Source of the DNA: JBGOTP01 sp041476545
GTDB lineage: Bacteria > Acidobacteriota > Vicinamibacteria > Vicinamibacterales > CAVVIG01
Length of the DNA stretch: 54,599 nt
NCBI GenBank assembly: GCA_041476545.1
Contig: JBGOTP010000002.1
Coordinates: forward strand, 1 to 54,599
Reading direction: 5' to 3'
This document shows, one piece after another, positions 7,745-16,104 of this stretch (positions are counted from its first letter, which is position 1; every line of letters begins with the position of its first letter). The notes below the pieces were generated by a model. The model was not told the origin of the DNA, made no database searches, and worked only from the letters and a program-made list of their open reading frames with translations. A program made the translations under genes and the position numbers.

Positions 7745-9019
7745 TCATCCGCGTTCGAGAACTGCTGCGGACTCCAGTTCCTCGCGATATGCCCACAGCG
7801 TGACATTCGCAAACACCACACCGAAGGCGACAAGCCCCGGAAACACCTCGCGGTGGCCGGCGAGCGACACAAATAGAAATACGAGCGCGAACAGATCCCG
7901 CCGGAACAGCTTGAAGCCGCCGGCCGCCATGCGCAGCGCGACCGTGTCGGATTCCCTGGCGGCGCGGCGCACCGTCCGATCGATGAACACAAACGAGGCG
8001 TCCGGCGCGTGGCGTGCCACGAAGAAGGCGCCCCGCACCAGGCTCAGCACCAGTGCGACCGTGACCGTCGTCATCCAGAACAGGGCCTGCGCACCACCCC
8101 CCTCGCGCGCCCACCCGATCGTGACGCCAATGAGACACGCGACGTAGGTGAGCTGATCGACGACGGCGTCGAGACGGGCCCCGGCCTCCGATTCGGTGAG
8201 CGTCGCGCGCGCGATTTCGCCGTCGACGCCATCGAGCACGGACGCGAGCTGAAACAGCAGTCCCATGGCGACGAGCGCGGCATAGCCCGGCCGCATCGCC
8301 ATGACCGCCGCCGCCAGGCCCACGAGCAGGGTGATGACCGACGCGTGCGACGCATTCACGCCGAGGGCGAGCAACACGAAACTAAAGACGCGGCTGATCG
8401 GCCGGTTGAGATGGCGCGCGATCCAGCCGTCGGTTGGCTTGGCCGAGCGCTTGAGCACGTCCCATGTCGCCTGCCGGCGCGCCGTTGCTGTCGACACATC
8501 AAACAGGGCGCCCGGCGTCACCGTCTGTGTCGGCAGGTCGGTACAGTCGTAGTGCAGGCCTTCCGCCTTCGCGTGAAGCTTCCGCCTCCGCAGCGCTTCG
8601 GCGGATTCGTCGTAGCCCTTGTGGCGAAGGCGAATCGGCGGACCGCCGTAGCCTTGGTGTAGGCTGTCAGGCCTGCCTGACACGGCAGGGCTAAAGCCCT
8701 GCGCTACGACTGAGGCGACGTCGCCGACGGGCCCTGCGAGAACGGCTCGCCGAAGCCCTGGCGGAGCGACGGCGGGCTCCAGCCATGCCGGCGACGAAGG
8801 CATCTGCGAGTCGAAGAGTGCCGTATCGATGAGCACGAGCGGCGGCACGACGATCGCGGTGCCGTCGGTGAGACCGGCCAGGGCCGACAGATCGACGACG
8901 GTCGCGCCCACGCGGGCGGCCACGCGGGCGTTGCGCACCCGTACGGACCCACCGAGGACGTGGGGGTCCGCGCCGGGCATCAGCACCACGAAGGTGGACG
9001 TCGAGGATGGGGTGGTCAC
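7745..9019 (-). CDS. CDP-alcohol phosphotransferase with extra N-terminal domain
   Basis: About 424 residues. The C-terminal half is a membrane CDP-alcohol phosphotransferase. The full motif D-G-x2-A-R-x8-G-x3-D-x3-D (DGEIARATLTESEAGARLD, then AVVD) lies near residues 264-286, followed by several hydrophobic segments. PTDGWIARHLNRPISR before the membrane part resembles the start of the DIPP-synthase domain of IPCT/DIPPS proteins. The N-terminal ~100 residues (VVLMPGADPHVLGG onwards) are not recognised and may be a degenerate nucleotidyltransferase-like domain. Residues about 104-153 come from an intergenic-type repeat inserted in frame. I used the GTG at 9019; an ATG at 9067 would leave almost no room for a divergent promoter. 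Confidence 0.82.
   Translation of the reverse strand: MTTPSSTSTFVVLMPGADPHVLGGSVRVRNARVAARVGATVVDLSALAGLTDGTAIVVPPLVLIDTALFDSQMPSSPAWLEPAVAPPGLRRAVLAGPVGDVASVVAQGFSPAVSGRPDSLHQGYGGPPIRLRHKGYDESAEALRRRKLHAKAEGLHYDCTDLPTQTVTPGALFDVSTATARRQATWDVLKRSAKPTDGWIARHLNRPISRVFSFVLLALGVNASHASVITLLVGLAAAVMAMRPGYAALVAMGLLFQLASVLDGVDGEIARATLTESEAGARLDAVVDQLTYVACLIGVTIGWAREGGGAQALFWMTTVTVALVLSLVRGAFFVARHAPDASFVFIDRTVRRAARESDTVALRMAAGGFKLFRRDLFALVFLFVSLAGHREVFPGLVAFGVVFANVTLWAYREELESAAVLERG
8560..8710. repeat. Composite palindromic repeat inside a coding sequence
   Basis: Contains the perfect palindrome GCAGGGCTAAAGCCCTGC at 8685-8702, plus the inverted pieces GCTTCGGCGGATTCG (8597-8611) and CGAATCGGCGGACCG (8630-8644). 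The same palindrome, with a GA loop, recurs intergenically at 29039-29056. The element is open in the phosphotransferase frame and encodes an arginine- and glycine-rich stretch of about 50 residues between two domains. Confidence 0.7.
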
Positions 9020-9097
9020 GGAAGCTGAAGTATCATACCAAGTAACCCCGTGTTTCTCCCGTCCCATCCGCTGACGAGCGTTCGACGAGGCGTGCTC

Positions 9098-10015
9098 ATG
9101 CTGACGTCGCCGCGGCGCCCGCTGCTCGTCCAGCTCGTCGTGACACGGCAGTGCAACCTCTCGTGCGGCTACTGCGACGAGTACGACAGCGTGTCGCCGC
9201 CGGTCGACGTGTCGCTTCTCGAGCGGCGCATCGATCACGCCGGAGCGCTCGGTACGGTCGTGCTGACGCTCACCGGCGGCGAACCGCTGCTGCACCCCCG
9301 GCTCGACGCGCTCATCGCGCGTGTGGTATCGCGCGGAATGGTTTGCACGCTCATTTCGAACGGCTACGCGCTCACGCGCGAATGGGTGCGACGGCTGAAC
9401 GACGCGGGTCTGACCGCATTGCAGATGTCGGTCGACAACATCGAACCAAACGGCTACTCGCAGAAGTCCTGGACGAACGTCCGCAAGAAGCTCGAACTGC
9501 TCAAGGAGCACGCCCGCTTCGGCGTCAACATCAACGCCGTGCTGGGGTCGTCGACCTTCGAACAGACGCAGGAAGTCGTTGCGGCCGTGCGCAAGATTGG
9601 CTTCTACATGACCGTGGGCCTCATGCACGACAAAAACGGCCAGATTGAGCCGGGCCTCCTTGGCGACCGGCTCGCGTCGACCTACGCCGAAATGCAGCGG
9701 GCGAGCCGCAAGAGCGTGTTCCACATGACCGGCGAAGGGTGGGAAGGCGACATGCTGCGCGACGGCTCGTCGCCGTTCAAGTGCCGCGCGGGCGGCCGAT
9801 ACCTGTATGTCGACGAGTTCGGCCTGGTGTCCTACTGCAGCCAACGCCGCGGCTCACCGGGCATCGATCTGCTCGACTACACGCCGGACGATGTCGAGCG
9901 TGGATTCTACACGCCGAAGGGGTGCGAGTCGCGCTGCACGATTGGCTGCGCGCGCCGCGCGTCCGCGTTCGACGAATGGCGAGCCCAGCCCGCGGTCGCG
10001 GGAGCGGCCGTCTGA
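9098..10015 (+). CDS. Radical SAM protein with extra C-terminal cysteines
   Basis: A 305-residue radical SAM enzyme. The [4Fe-4S] triad C-x3-C-x2-C is in TRQCNLSCGYC near residue 20, followed by LTLTGGEPLLHP (the GGE motif binding SAM) and LISNGYALT. Late cysteines (CRAGG, VSYCSQ, KGCESRCTIGCARR) suggest an auxiliary cluster as in SPASM or twitch-type enzymes. The ATG at 9098 is preceded by GAGG; an upstream GTG at 9050 is possible. It is divergent from the phosphotransferase gene by 78 bp, so it is probably part of the same headgroup/lipid locus. The substrate is unknown. Confidence 0.85.
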   Translation: MLTSPRRPLLVQLVVTRQCNLSCGYCDEYDSVSPPVDVSLLERRIDHAGALGTVVLTLTGGEPLLHPRLDALIARVVSRGMVCTLISNGYALTREWVRRLNDAGLTALQMSVDNIEPNGYSQKSWTNVRKKLELLKEHARFGVNINAVLGSSTFEQTQEVVAAVRKIGFYMTVGLMHDKNGQIEPGLLGDRLASTYAEMQRASRKSVFHMTGEGWEGDMLRDGSSPFKCRAGGRYLYVDEFGLVSYCSQRRGSPGIDLLDYTPDDVERGFYTPKGCESRCTIGCARRASAFDEWRAQPAVAGAAV

Positions 10016-10026
10016 GCACGTGCAGG

Positions 10027-10046
10027 ACGGACCTTATAAGGTCCGT
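10027..10046. repeat. GGACCT-type palindrome, intergenic
   Basis: A perfect 20-bp palindrome built on ACGGACCT and AGGTCCGT with a TATA centre. It lies 12 bp after the radical SAM stop codon. The same family occurs twice inside the AddB-like gene at 13032-13118. It could act as a terminator, but no T-run follows. Confidence 0.75.
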
Positions 10047-10080
10047 CCCGCCCGTGAGTCGCCATAGGGGCCGTCCTCCA

Positions 10081-12549
10081 GTGCATCACGTTTGTTCCAC
10101 CGCGCCCCTGGCCATTCTCCTCCTGCTCACAACGTGCCTCGCTCATCCAGCGGCCTCAATGGCGCAGCAGCGGCCCGCCGCCGCAACCGGCGCGATTCAA
10201 GGCGAGGTGACGACCCAGGGCAGCAGGATCACGCTCGGTGGCGTGCAGGTGCTGATCTTCACCGGGGCCACGCGCGTGGGCAACGTCAACACCGAAGGCG
10301 ATGGCACGTTCAAGGTCGAGAATCTCGCACCCGGCCCGTACCGCGTGACGGCGCTTCTCGACGGCTTCGAGCCGATTACGGCGACCGCCGTCGTGACGGC
10401 CGGGCAGGCGGTGACGTTGAAGTTCGATCTGCATCTCGCGGAAACCATCGAGGTGAGGGCTCAGATCAACGTCGTTCCGAGCACCGGCACGCTGAGCGCC
10501 GGCGACACTGTGAGCAGGGAAGAGCTCGAGCAGATTTCCCCAGGCGGCGGCGTGCAATCGGCGCTGCGGCTGCTCATCAGTGTGATCGAAGTGCCGGGTG
10601 GTGTCGCGATCAAAGGCGGGCGGCCGAGTCAGGCGAGCCAGCAGCTCGGTCCCGGCAATTTCGTCGACCCGGCGACCGGTCTCACGCAGGTTTCCCTTCC
10701 AGACGATGCGATTGATTCGGTGACGGTGCTGCCGAACCCCTACGCGGTAGAGTTCGGCCGCTTCTCATCCGGACTGGTGCTGATCCAGACCCGCCGCGGG
10801 GCCGACAAGTGGAAGATGCGGTTGAACAACCTGGAGCCGTCGCTGCGGACAAAGCGGGGGCAGCCGCTCAGTATTATCGGCGTCTCGTCGTTCTCGCCGC
10901 GGGCCGAGATCGGCGGTCCGCTCATCAAGGACAAGCTGTTCATTCAACACGCGGTGCAGTACCGCTATCGCACCAATGACGTGCCCAGCCGTCCGCAGGC
11001 CGAACTGCGCCGGTCGTACCGCTTCAGCTCGTTCACGCGCCTCGATGCCAACCTGTCCCCGCGGCACTCGCTCGTGGCGATTGGCGGGACGTTCCCGAGT
11101 AAGTCGACGCTCACGACGCTGGCCACCTTCACGCCTCCAGACGCAACGGTCGACACCAAGGGCCGCGTCGACACCATCGCCGTGACGGAGCGGTCGCTCC
11201 TGACCGACACGCATTTCCTGGAAACGACCGGCGAGATCAACGGCTATCACGGGCGCGTGCGGCCCCAGGGATCCGCGCCGATGGAGTTGCTGCCCGACAC
11301 CACACTCGGAAATTTCTTCAATCGTCAGGATCGGACGACCTCGACGTATCAGTTCGTGCAGACGCTGACCGGGACGCGCACGACGGGCAGTGGCCTGCAT
11401 ATGTACAAGGGCGGCATCGACCTGCTCCACAGCCGCTTCAGTGGGGCGAGCGAGAGCACGCCGGTGCTGATCCGCCGAATCAACGGCACCCTGGCCCGGC
11501 GTCTCGACTTCACAGCCGGCGGGGCCCAGGAGATCCGCAGCACCGATCTGGCCCTCTTTGCGCAGGATCGCTGGCAGCCGAATTCGCGCTGGTATACGGA
11601 GTTCGGCGGCCGGCTCGACCGGGATGGGGTGATTGACAATTTCAACGTCACGCCCCGCGTCGGGACGGCGGTGCTGCTGAACAAATCGGGTGCCGCCGTC
11701 ATCCGCGGCGGCTACGGCCTGTTCTACGAGCGAACGCCCTCGGCGGCGGGCGTGTTCGGGCAGTATGAGGCCGCGACGGAAACGCGATATCTGGCCGACG
11801 GGATCACGCCGATCGGGCCGCCGCGGTTCTTCCGGCACGTCACCGCCCCGGACCTCCGGACACCTCGTGGCGCGACCTGGGATCTCGCCTACGACCAGCG
11901 ATTCAACCGGCGATGGTCCGTGCACATCGGCGCGATCGATCGCCGTGGATCCCACGAGCTCATCGTGGACCCGGTCACCGGGCCGTCGGGGTCCCAGCTG
12001 CTGTTGAGCAGCGGCGGACGGTCGAAGTATCGGGAACTGGAAGCGGGCGTTCACTTCACGGGCGGACCGGGCGCCGATGTCAACGTGTCGTACGTCCGTT
12101 CGATCGCGCGCGCGGATCTGAACGCGTTCACCACGTTCTTCGATTCAGTGCTGGCGCCGGTCCTGGGCCCGAATGCGTACGGGCCCTCGCGATCGGATAC
12201 GCCCCACCGCGTGCTCGCGCGCGGTCGCGCGATGCCGACGCCCACGTGGTTGTTCGTCGGCGTCTTCGACTGGCGCGTGGGGGCGCCCTATTCGGTTGTC
12301 AACGAGTCGCTCGACTTTGTCGGCCCGCGCAACAGCGAGCGGTTTCCGCACTACTTCCGTGTCGATCTCGGCATCGAGCACCGGTTCAAGATCGGCAGGA
12401 ACAGGCCCTGGATTGGCGTGCGGGCCGACAACGTGTTCGACTCGTTTCTTCCGGCCGACGTGCAGGCCAACATCACATCGCCGGCGTTCCGCACGCTCTA
12501 CAATTCCGAATACCGCCAGTTCCGCATCCAGATTCGCTTCGAGCGCTGA
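10081..12549 (+). CDS. TonB-dependent receptor-like protein with carboxypeptidase-regulatory domain
   Basis: An 822-residue outer-membrane protein. A signal peptide (LAILLLLTTCLAHPAASMAQ) is followed by a carboxypeptidase-D regulatory-like domain (GAIQGEVTTQGSRITLGGVQ to FDLHLAETIEVRA, about residues 38-128). A plug-like region (VSREELEQISPGGGVQSALR; DAIDSVTVLPNPYAVEFGRF) leads into a long beta-rich barrel ending in IQIRFER, with the aromatic-poor but strand-like terminus of the Oar/CarboxypepD TonB group common in acidobacteria. It probably imports polymers or large ligands with TonB energy. GTG at 10081 is chosen because it starts the signal peptide. The ligand cannot be told. Confidence 0.83.
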   Translation: MHHVCSTAPLAILLLLTTCLAHPAASMAQQRPAAATGAIQGEVTTQGSRITLGGVQVLIFTGATRVGNVNTEGDGTFKVENLAPGPYRVTALLDGFEPITATAVVTAGQAVTLKFDLHLAETIEVRAQINVVPSTGTLSAGDTVSREELEQISPGGGVQSALRLLISVIEVPGGVAIKGGRPSQASQQLGPGNFVDPATGLTQVSLPDDAIDSVTVLPNPYAVEFGRFSSGLVLIQTRRGADKWKMRLNNLEPSLRTKRGQPLSIIGVSSFSPRAEIGGPLIKDKLFIQHAVQYRYRTNDVPSRPQAELRRSYRFSSFTRLDANLSPRHSLVAIGGTFPSKSTLTTLATFTPPDATVDTKGRVDTIAVTERSLLTDTHFLETTGEINGYHGRVRPQGSAPMELLPDTTLGNFFNRQDRTTSTYQFVQTLTGTRTTGSGLHMYKGGIDLLHSRFSGASESTPVLIRRINGTLARRLDFTAGGAQEIRSTDLALFAQDRWQPNSRWYTEFGGRLDRDGVIDNFNVTPRVGTAVLLNKSGAAVIRGGYGLFYERTPSAAGVFGQYEAATETRYLADGITPIGPPRFFRHVTAPDLRTPRGATWDLAYDQRFNRRWSVHIGAIDRRGSHELIVDPVTGPSGSQLLLSSGGRSKYRELEAGVHFTGGPGADVNVSYVRSIARADLNAFTTFFDSVLAPVLGPNAYGPSRSDTPHRVLARGRAMPTPTWLFVGVFDWRVGAPYSVVNESLDFVGPRNSERFPHYFRVDLGIEHRFKIGRNRPWIGVRADNVFDSFLPADVQANITSPAFRTLYNSEYRQFRIQIRFER

Positions 12550-12611
12550 GCGGATCCCGATCACGGACCGGGAGAAGGCTCCTCGATGGTAGGCTGAGCA
12601 CGAACAAGAAG

Positions 12612-15600
12612 ATGTTCCGCCTCGTCACCTCGCCGTCGGCGTCCGCCCGGCTCGCCGCCGCTGCGCGATTTCTGCAGGCACGTCCCCCGTCAACCGAAGC
12701 GCTCATTGTCGGCGCGTCTCGCGGTGCCGCGGACGATCTGGCGCGGGCACTCGGACGACGACTCGGCGCGACGTTTGGTCTCTCGCGATTCAGCCTCACC
12801 GAGCTGGCCGCGCGTGTGGCAAGCACCGGGCTCGCAGGCGTTCATCACGCGCCCGCTGGACCGGCGGGCAGCGCGGCCGTCGCGGTCCGCGCGGTGTTCG
12901 ATGCCACGGCGGCCGGCGAACTTCGCTACTTCGCCCCGGTTGCGTCGATGCCCGGGTTCCCGAACGCGCTGGCCCGAACGCTGCACGAGCTTCGGCTTGC
13001 CGGGCTCACCAGTGAGCAGTTGATTGACCATGCCGGACCTAATAAGGTCCGGCCCGCAGGGATCGGCAGCCGGCCGGACCTGGGGATCGCTGGCGGGCCG
13101 GACCTGATCAGGTCCGGCATCACAGCAATTGCTGATATCGGACGGCTGTTGGCGAGGGTTGAAGAACAACTCGAGCGCGCCGGCGTGGACGATCGCGCCG
13201 CGTTGTTCCGGCTCGCATCCGAATCCTGCGCGGCAGGACCCACGCGTTGGACTGGTCTGCCGCTGCTCCTCCTGGATGTGGCGGCCGATTCCCGCGCCGA
13301 GATCGACTTCGTCGCGTCGCTCGTTCGACTCGCGCCCGACGTGCTGGCGACGATCCCGGACGGCGACGACCGCGTCCTGCGCGGACTCGCCGCCATCGGT
13401 GGCGTGGTGGAGGAGGCGGATGCGGGCGTGGCATCAGAGAGCGACCTCGCCCATCTGCGCCGCTACGTGTTCACGAGCGAACCGCCGCCCGTTCGGGAGC
13501 CGGCGGGAGACGTCCGCCTGTTCTCCGCACCCGGCGAAGGCCGCGAAGCGCTCGAAATCGTGCGTCGCGTCCTGAGCGAAGCCGGGCGCGGCGTCCCGTT
13601 CGACGAGATGGCGGTCTTCCTGAGAACGCCGCAGCAGTATCTCGGTCTCCTCGAACACGCCTGCGCGCGCGGGGGCGTGCCGGTGTATTTCGATCGCGGC
13701 ACGCGACGTCCGGACCCCGCCGGCCGCGCGTTGGTCGCGCTGCTGTCGTGCGCCGTGGAGGGACTGTCGGCGAAGCGCTTCGACGAGTATCTGTCGCTCG
13801 GCCAGGTGCCGCGGCTCGACCCGCGCGCGCCGGTGGCAGCCGTGTCGGTCACGCCTCGCGACGAAGTCTTCGCGGGATCGGGCAGGCCCGACCGCCCTGC
13901 GGACGACGGCCCGGAGACCGCGGTGCCTGACGCGCCAATCATCGACTCAGACGAGGATGCCATCGTCGCCGGCACGTTGCGATCACCCTGGAAGTGGGAG
14001 GAGCTCATCGTCGAGTCGGCGGTGGTGGGCGGGCGGACGCGACAGGACGGCCAGGGACGCTGGCGCCGCCGGCTGGATGGATTGTCGGCCGACTACCACT
14101 ACCGCCTTGAGGAGATGCGTCGCGAGGAACCCGAGTCGCCCCGCGCTGCGCGATTTGAGCGTGACCTCCGCAACCTGTCGCACCTGCGCGATTTCGCGCT
14201 GCCGATCGTCGACGCGCTCGCCGAATGGCCCGACCGGGCGACCTGGGGGGCATGGCTCGATCGCTTCTCCGCGCTGGCCTCCCGCGCGCTCGATCGGCCG
14301 ACGCGCGTGCTGCAGATGCTCGCGGACCTGCGGCCGATGGCGGACGTGGGACCGGTTGGGCTCGAAGAGGCGCGCGACGTGCTGCGCGATCGACTCGTCA
14401 CCCTGGACTGGGATCCGCCATCGCGGCGTTACGGGCGCCTCTTCGTCGGGACGCCCCATCAGGCGCGCGGCCGCGTCTTCCGTGTGGTCTTCGTGCCCGG
14501 GCTGGCCGAGCGCGTCGTCCCGCAGCGTCCGCGCGAAGATCCGCTGCTGCTCGACGAGGCCCGCCGGCACCTGGATGCGGCGCTCATGGATCAGGAGCAG
14601 CGGGGGAGCGCGGAGCGTCTGCTGCTCAAGATCGCGATCGGCGCCGCGGGCGAGCGGTTGTACCTCTCGTATCCGCGCATGGACGTCGCCGAGACGCGCG
14701 CGCGGGTGCCGTCGTTCTACGCGCTCGACGTCATGCGCGCGATCACGGGACGTGTGCCCGATCACCGTGTGCTGGCGGCCGACGCGGCGGAGGAAGCCGG
14801 AGCCACGCTCGCCTGGCCCGCGCCACGGGATCCCGATGACGCCATTGACGACCTCGAGCACGATCTCGCGGTGCTGAAGCCGCTGCTCGATTCTCACGAT
14901 CCGGCGGACAAGGGCCGGGCGCACTACATGCTCGATCTGAACGACACGCTCAAGCGATCCGTCACGGCTCGATGGCTGCGCGACAAGCCCAAGTGGTCGT
15001 CGAGCGACGGCATTGTCAAGGTCGCCCCAGCCATTGCGGGCGCCATTGATGCGCAGCGACTGGCGCACCGCCCGTACTCGCTGTCGGCGCTCCAGCGCTT
15101 CGCGACGTGTCCCTATCAGTTCCTGCTCGCCACGATCCATCGCCTCGAGCCATGGGACGAGCCGGAGCCGCTGTTGCGCATGGATCCGCTCACGCGTGGC
15201 AGCCTGTTTCACACGGTGCAGGCGGAGTTTCTTCGCGCCTTGAAGGATCAGCACGCCCTGCCGGTGGCGAGCGCGTCGATGCCGGAAGCCGCGCGGCTGC
15301 TCGACACCGTGCTCGTTCGCGTGGCTGCCGATTACGCTGAACGGCTGGTGCCGGCGATCGATCGTGTCTGGCGCGACGAGATTGCCGAAATCGGCCGCGA
15401 TCTTGCCATCTGGGTGCGCAAGATGGCCGACGAGACGGTCTGGTGCCCGGAGTACTTCGAGTTCAGTTTCGGACTGAACGACGAAGGGCGCGATCCGCGC
15501 AGCGTGAAGGAGGCTGTGCTCGTCGACGGGCGGTTCCTGCTGCGCGGTTCAGTGGATCTCATTGAAGAACGAGCGGATCGTTCGGACGTTCTGCGCGTCA

Positions 15601-15986
15601 CCGACCACAAGACGGGTAAGAACCGGTCGAAACCCGGCCTTATTGTCGACGGTGGCAAGGTGCTTCAGCCGGTCCTCTACAGTGCCGTGGTCGAACTGGC
15701 GCTACAGAAGAGCGTGAGCGAAGGGCGGCTGTTCTACTGCACAACCGCGGGCGGGTTTGCGGATCACAAGATCCCGCTCGACGACTACAGACGCGGTCAG
15801 GGTCTCGAGGTGCTCACGATCATCGATCGGGCGATTGAGCGCGGATTCCTGGTTGCCGCGCCCGCGGATGGCGCCTGTCGCTGGTGCGACTTCCGTGCGG
15901 TCTGCGGACCGCGCGAAGAGGAGCGACTCGAGCGGAAGAACAAGAACGAGCTCGCGGATCTGCAGGCGTTGAGATCGATGCGGTAG
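12612..15986 (+). CDS. AddB-like helicase-fold PD-(D/E)XK nuclease
   Basis: A 1124-residue protein. The N-terminal half has a helicase-like fold with a degenerate P-loop region (TEALIVGASRGAADDLAR), as expected of AddB. The C-terminus is a RecB-type nuclease: GSVDLIEE, then VTDHKTGK near residue 1000. Four cysteines fit the AddB iron-sulfur pattern: one in FATCPYQF near 832 and C-x2-C-x5-C (CRWCDFRAVC) near 1091-1100. With AddA it would resect double-strand breaks. The usual partner is absent next door; an AddA-like gene lies 13.8 kb downstream on the same strand. Residues about 141-169 are encoded by palindromic repeats inserted in frame. The ATG at 12612 precedes a natural N-terminus, MFRLVTSPS. 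Confidence 0.85.
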   Translation: MFRLVTSPSASARLAAAARFLQARPPSTEALIVGASRGAADDLARALGRRLGATFGLSRFSLTELAARVASTGLAGVHHAPAGPAGSAAVAVRAVFDATAAGELRYFAPVASMPGFPNALARTLHELRLAGLTSEQLIDHAGPNKVRPAGIGSRPDLGIAGGPDLIRSGITAIADIGRLLARVEEQLERAGVDDRAALFRLASESCAAGPTRWTGLPLLLLDVAADSRAEIDFVASLVRLAPDVLATIPDGDDRVLRGLAAIGGVVEEADAGVASESDLAHLRRYVFTSEPPPVREPAGDVRLFSAPGEGREALEIVRRVLSEAGRGVPFDEMAVFLRTPQQYLGLLEHACARGGVPVYFDRGTRRPDPAGRALVALLSCAVEGLSAKRFDEYLSLGQVPRLDPRAPVAAVSVTPRDEVFAGSGRPDRPADDGPETAVPDAPIIDSDEDAIVAGTLRSPWKWEELIVESAVVGGRTRQDGQGRWRRRLDGLSADYHYRLEEMRREEPESPRAARFERDLRNLSHLRDFALPIVDALAEWPDRATWGAWLDRFSALASRALDRPTRVLQMLADLRPMADVGPVGLEEARDVLRDRLVTLDWDPPSRRYGRLFVGTPHQARGRVFRVVFVPGLAERVVPQRPREDPLLLDEARRHLDAALMDQEQRGSAERLLLKIAIGAAGERLYLSYPRMDVAETRARVPSFYALDVMRAITGRVPDHRVLAADAAEEAGATLAWPAPRDPDDAIDDLEHDLAVLKPLLDSHDPADKGRAHYMLDLNDTLKRSVTARWLRDKPKWSSSDGIVKVAPAIAGAIDAQRLAHRPYSLSALQRFATCPYQFLLATIHRLEPWDEPEPLLRMDPLTRGSLFHTVQAEFLRALKDQHALPVASASMPEAARLLDTVLVRVAADYAERLVPAIDRVWRDEIAEIGRDLAIWVRKMADETVWCPEYFEFSFGLNDEGRDPRSVKEAVLVDGRFLLRGSVDLIEERADRSDVLRVTDHKTGKNRSKPGLIVDGGKVLQPVLYSAVVELALQKSVSEGRLFYCTTAGGFADHKIPLDDYRRGQGLEVLTIIDRAIERGFLVAAPADGACRWCDFRAVCGPREEERLERKNKNELADLQALRSMR
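13032..13118. repeat. Paired GGACCT palindromes inside the AddB-like gene
   Basis: Two palindromes with GCCGGACCT/AGGTCCGGC arms, at 13032-13053 (AATA spacer) and 13097-13118 (GATC centre, perfect). They are separated by 43 bp that include a half-copy (GCCGGACCT at 13073). The unit has the size and arm pairing of a REP/BIME-like element. It is in frame and adds roughly 29 residues rich in G, P and R. Confidence 0.75.
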
Positions 15987-16104
15987 GGTGTCAGCGAACG
16001 CCCTGCCGCGCACCCGCGTCACCGTGACCAACACCTGCGGGATCGCGCGGGGATGAACCCGTGGCGAAGCGTCGCTCCATGAATACGCTAGACTCCCTCG
16101 CAGC

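Noticed and set aside
9068..9844. N-terminal extension of the CDP-alcohol phosphotransferase to 9844
   Set aside because: It is antisense to the radical SAM gene, whose motifs are clear, and shows no domain of its own.
11913..12611. N-terminal extension of the AddB-like protein
   Set aside because: It is an out-of-frame reading of the TonB-type receptor gene. The natural AddB start is the ATG at 12612.
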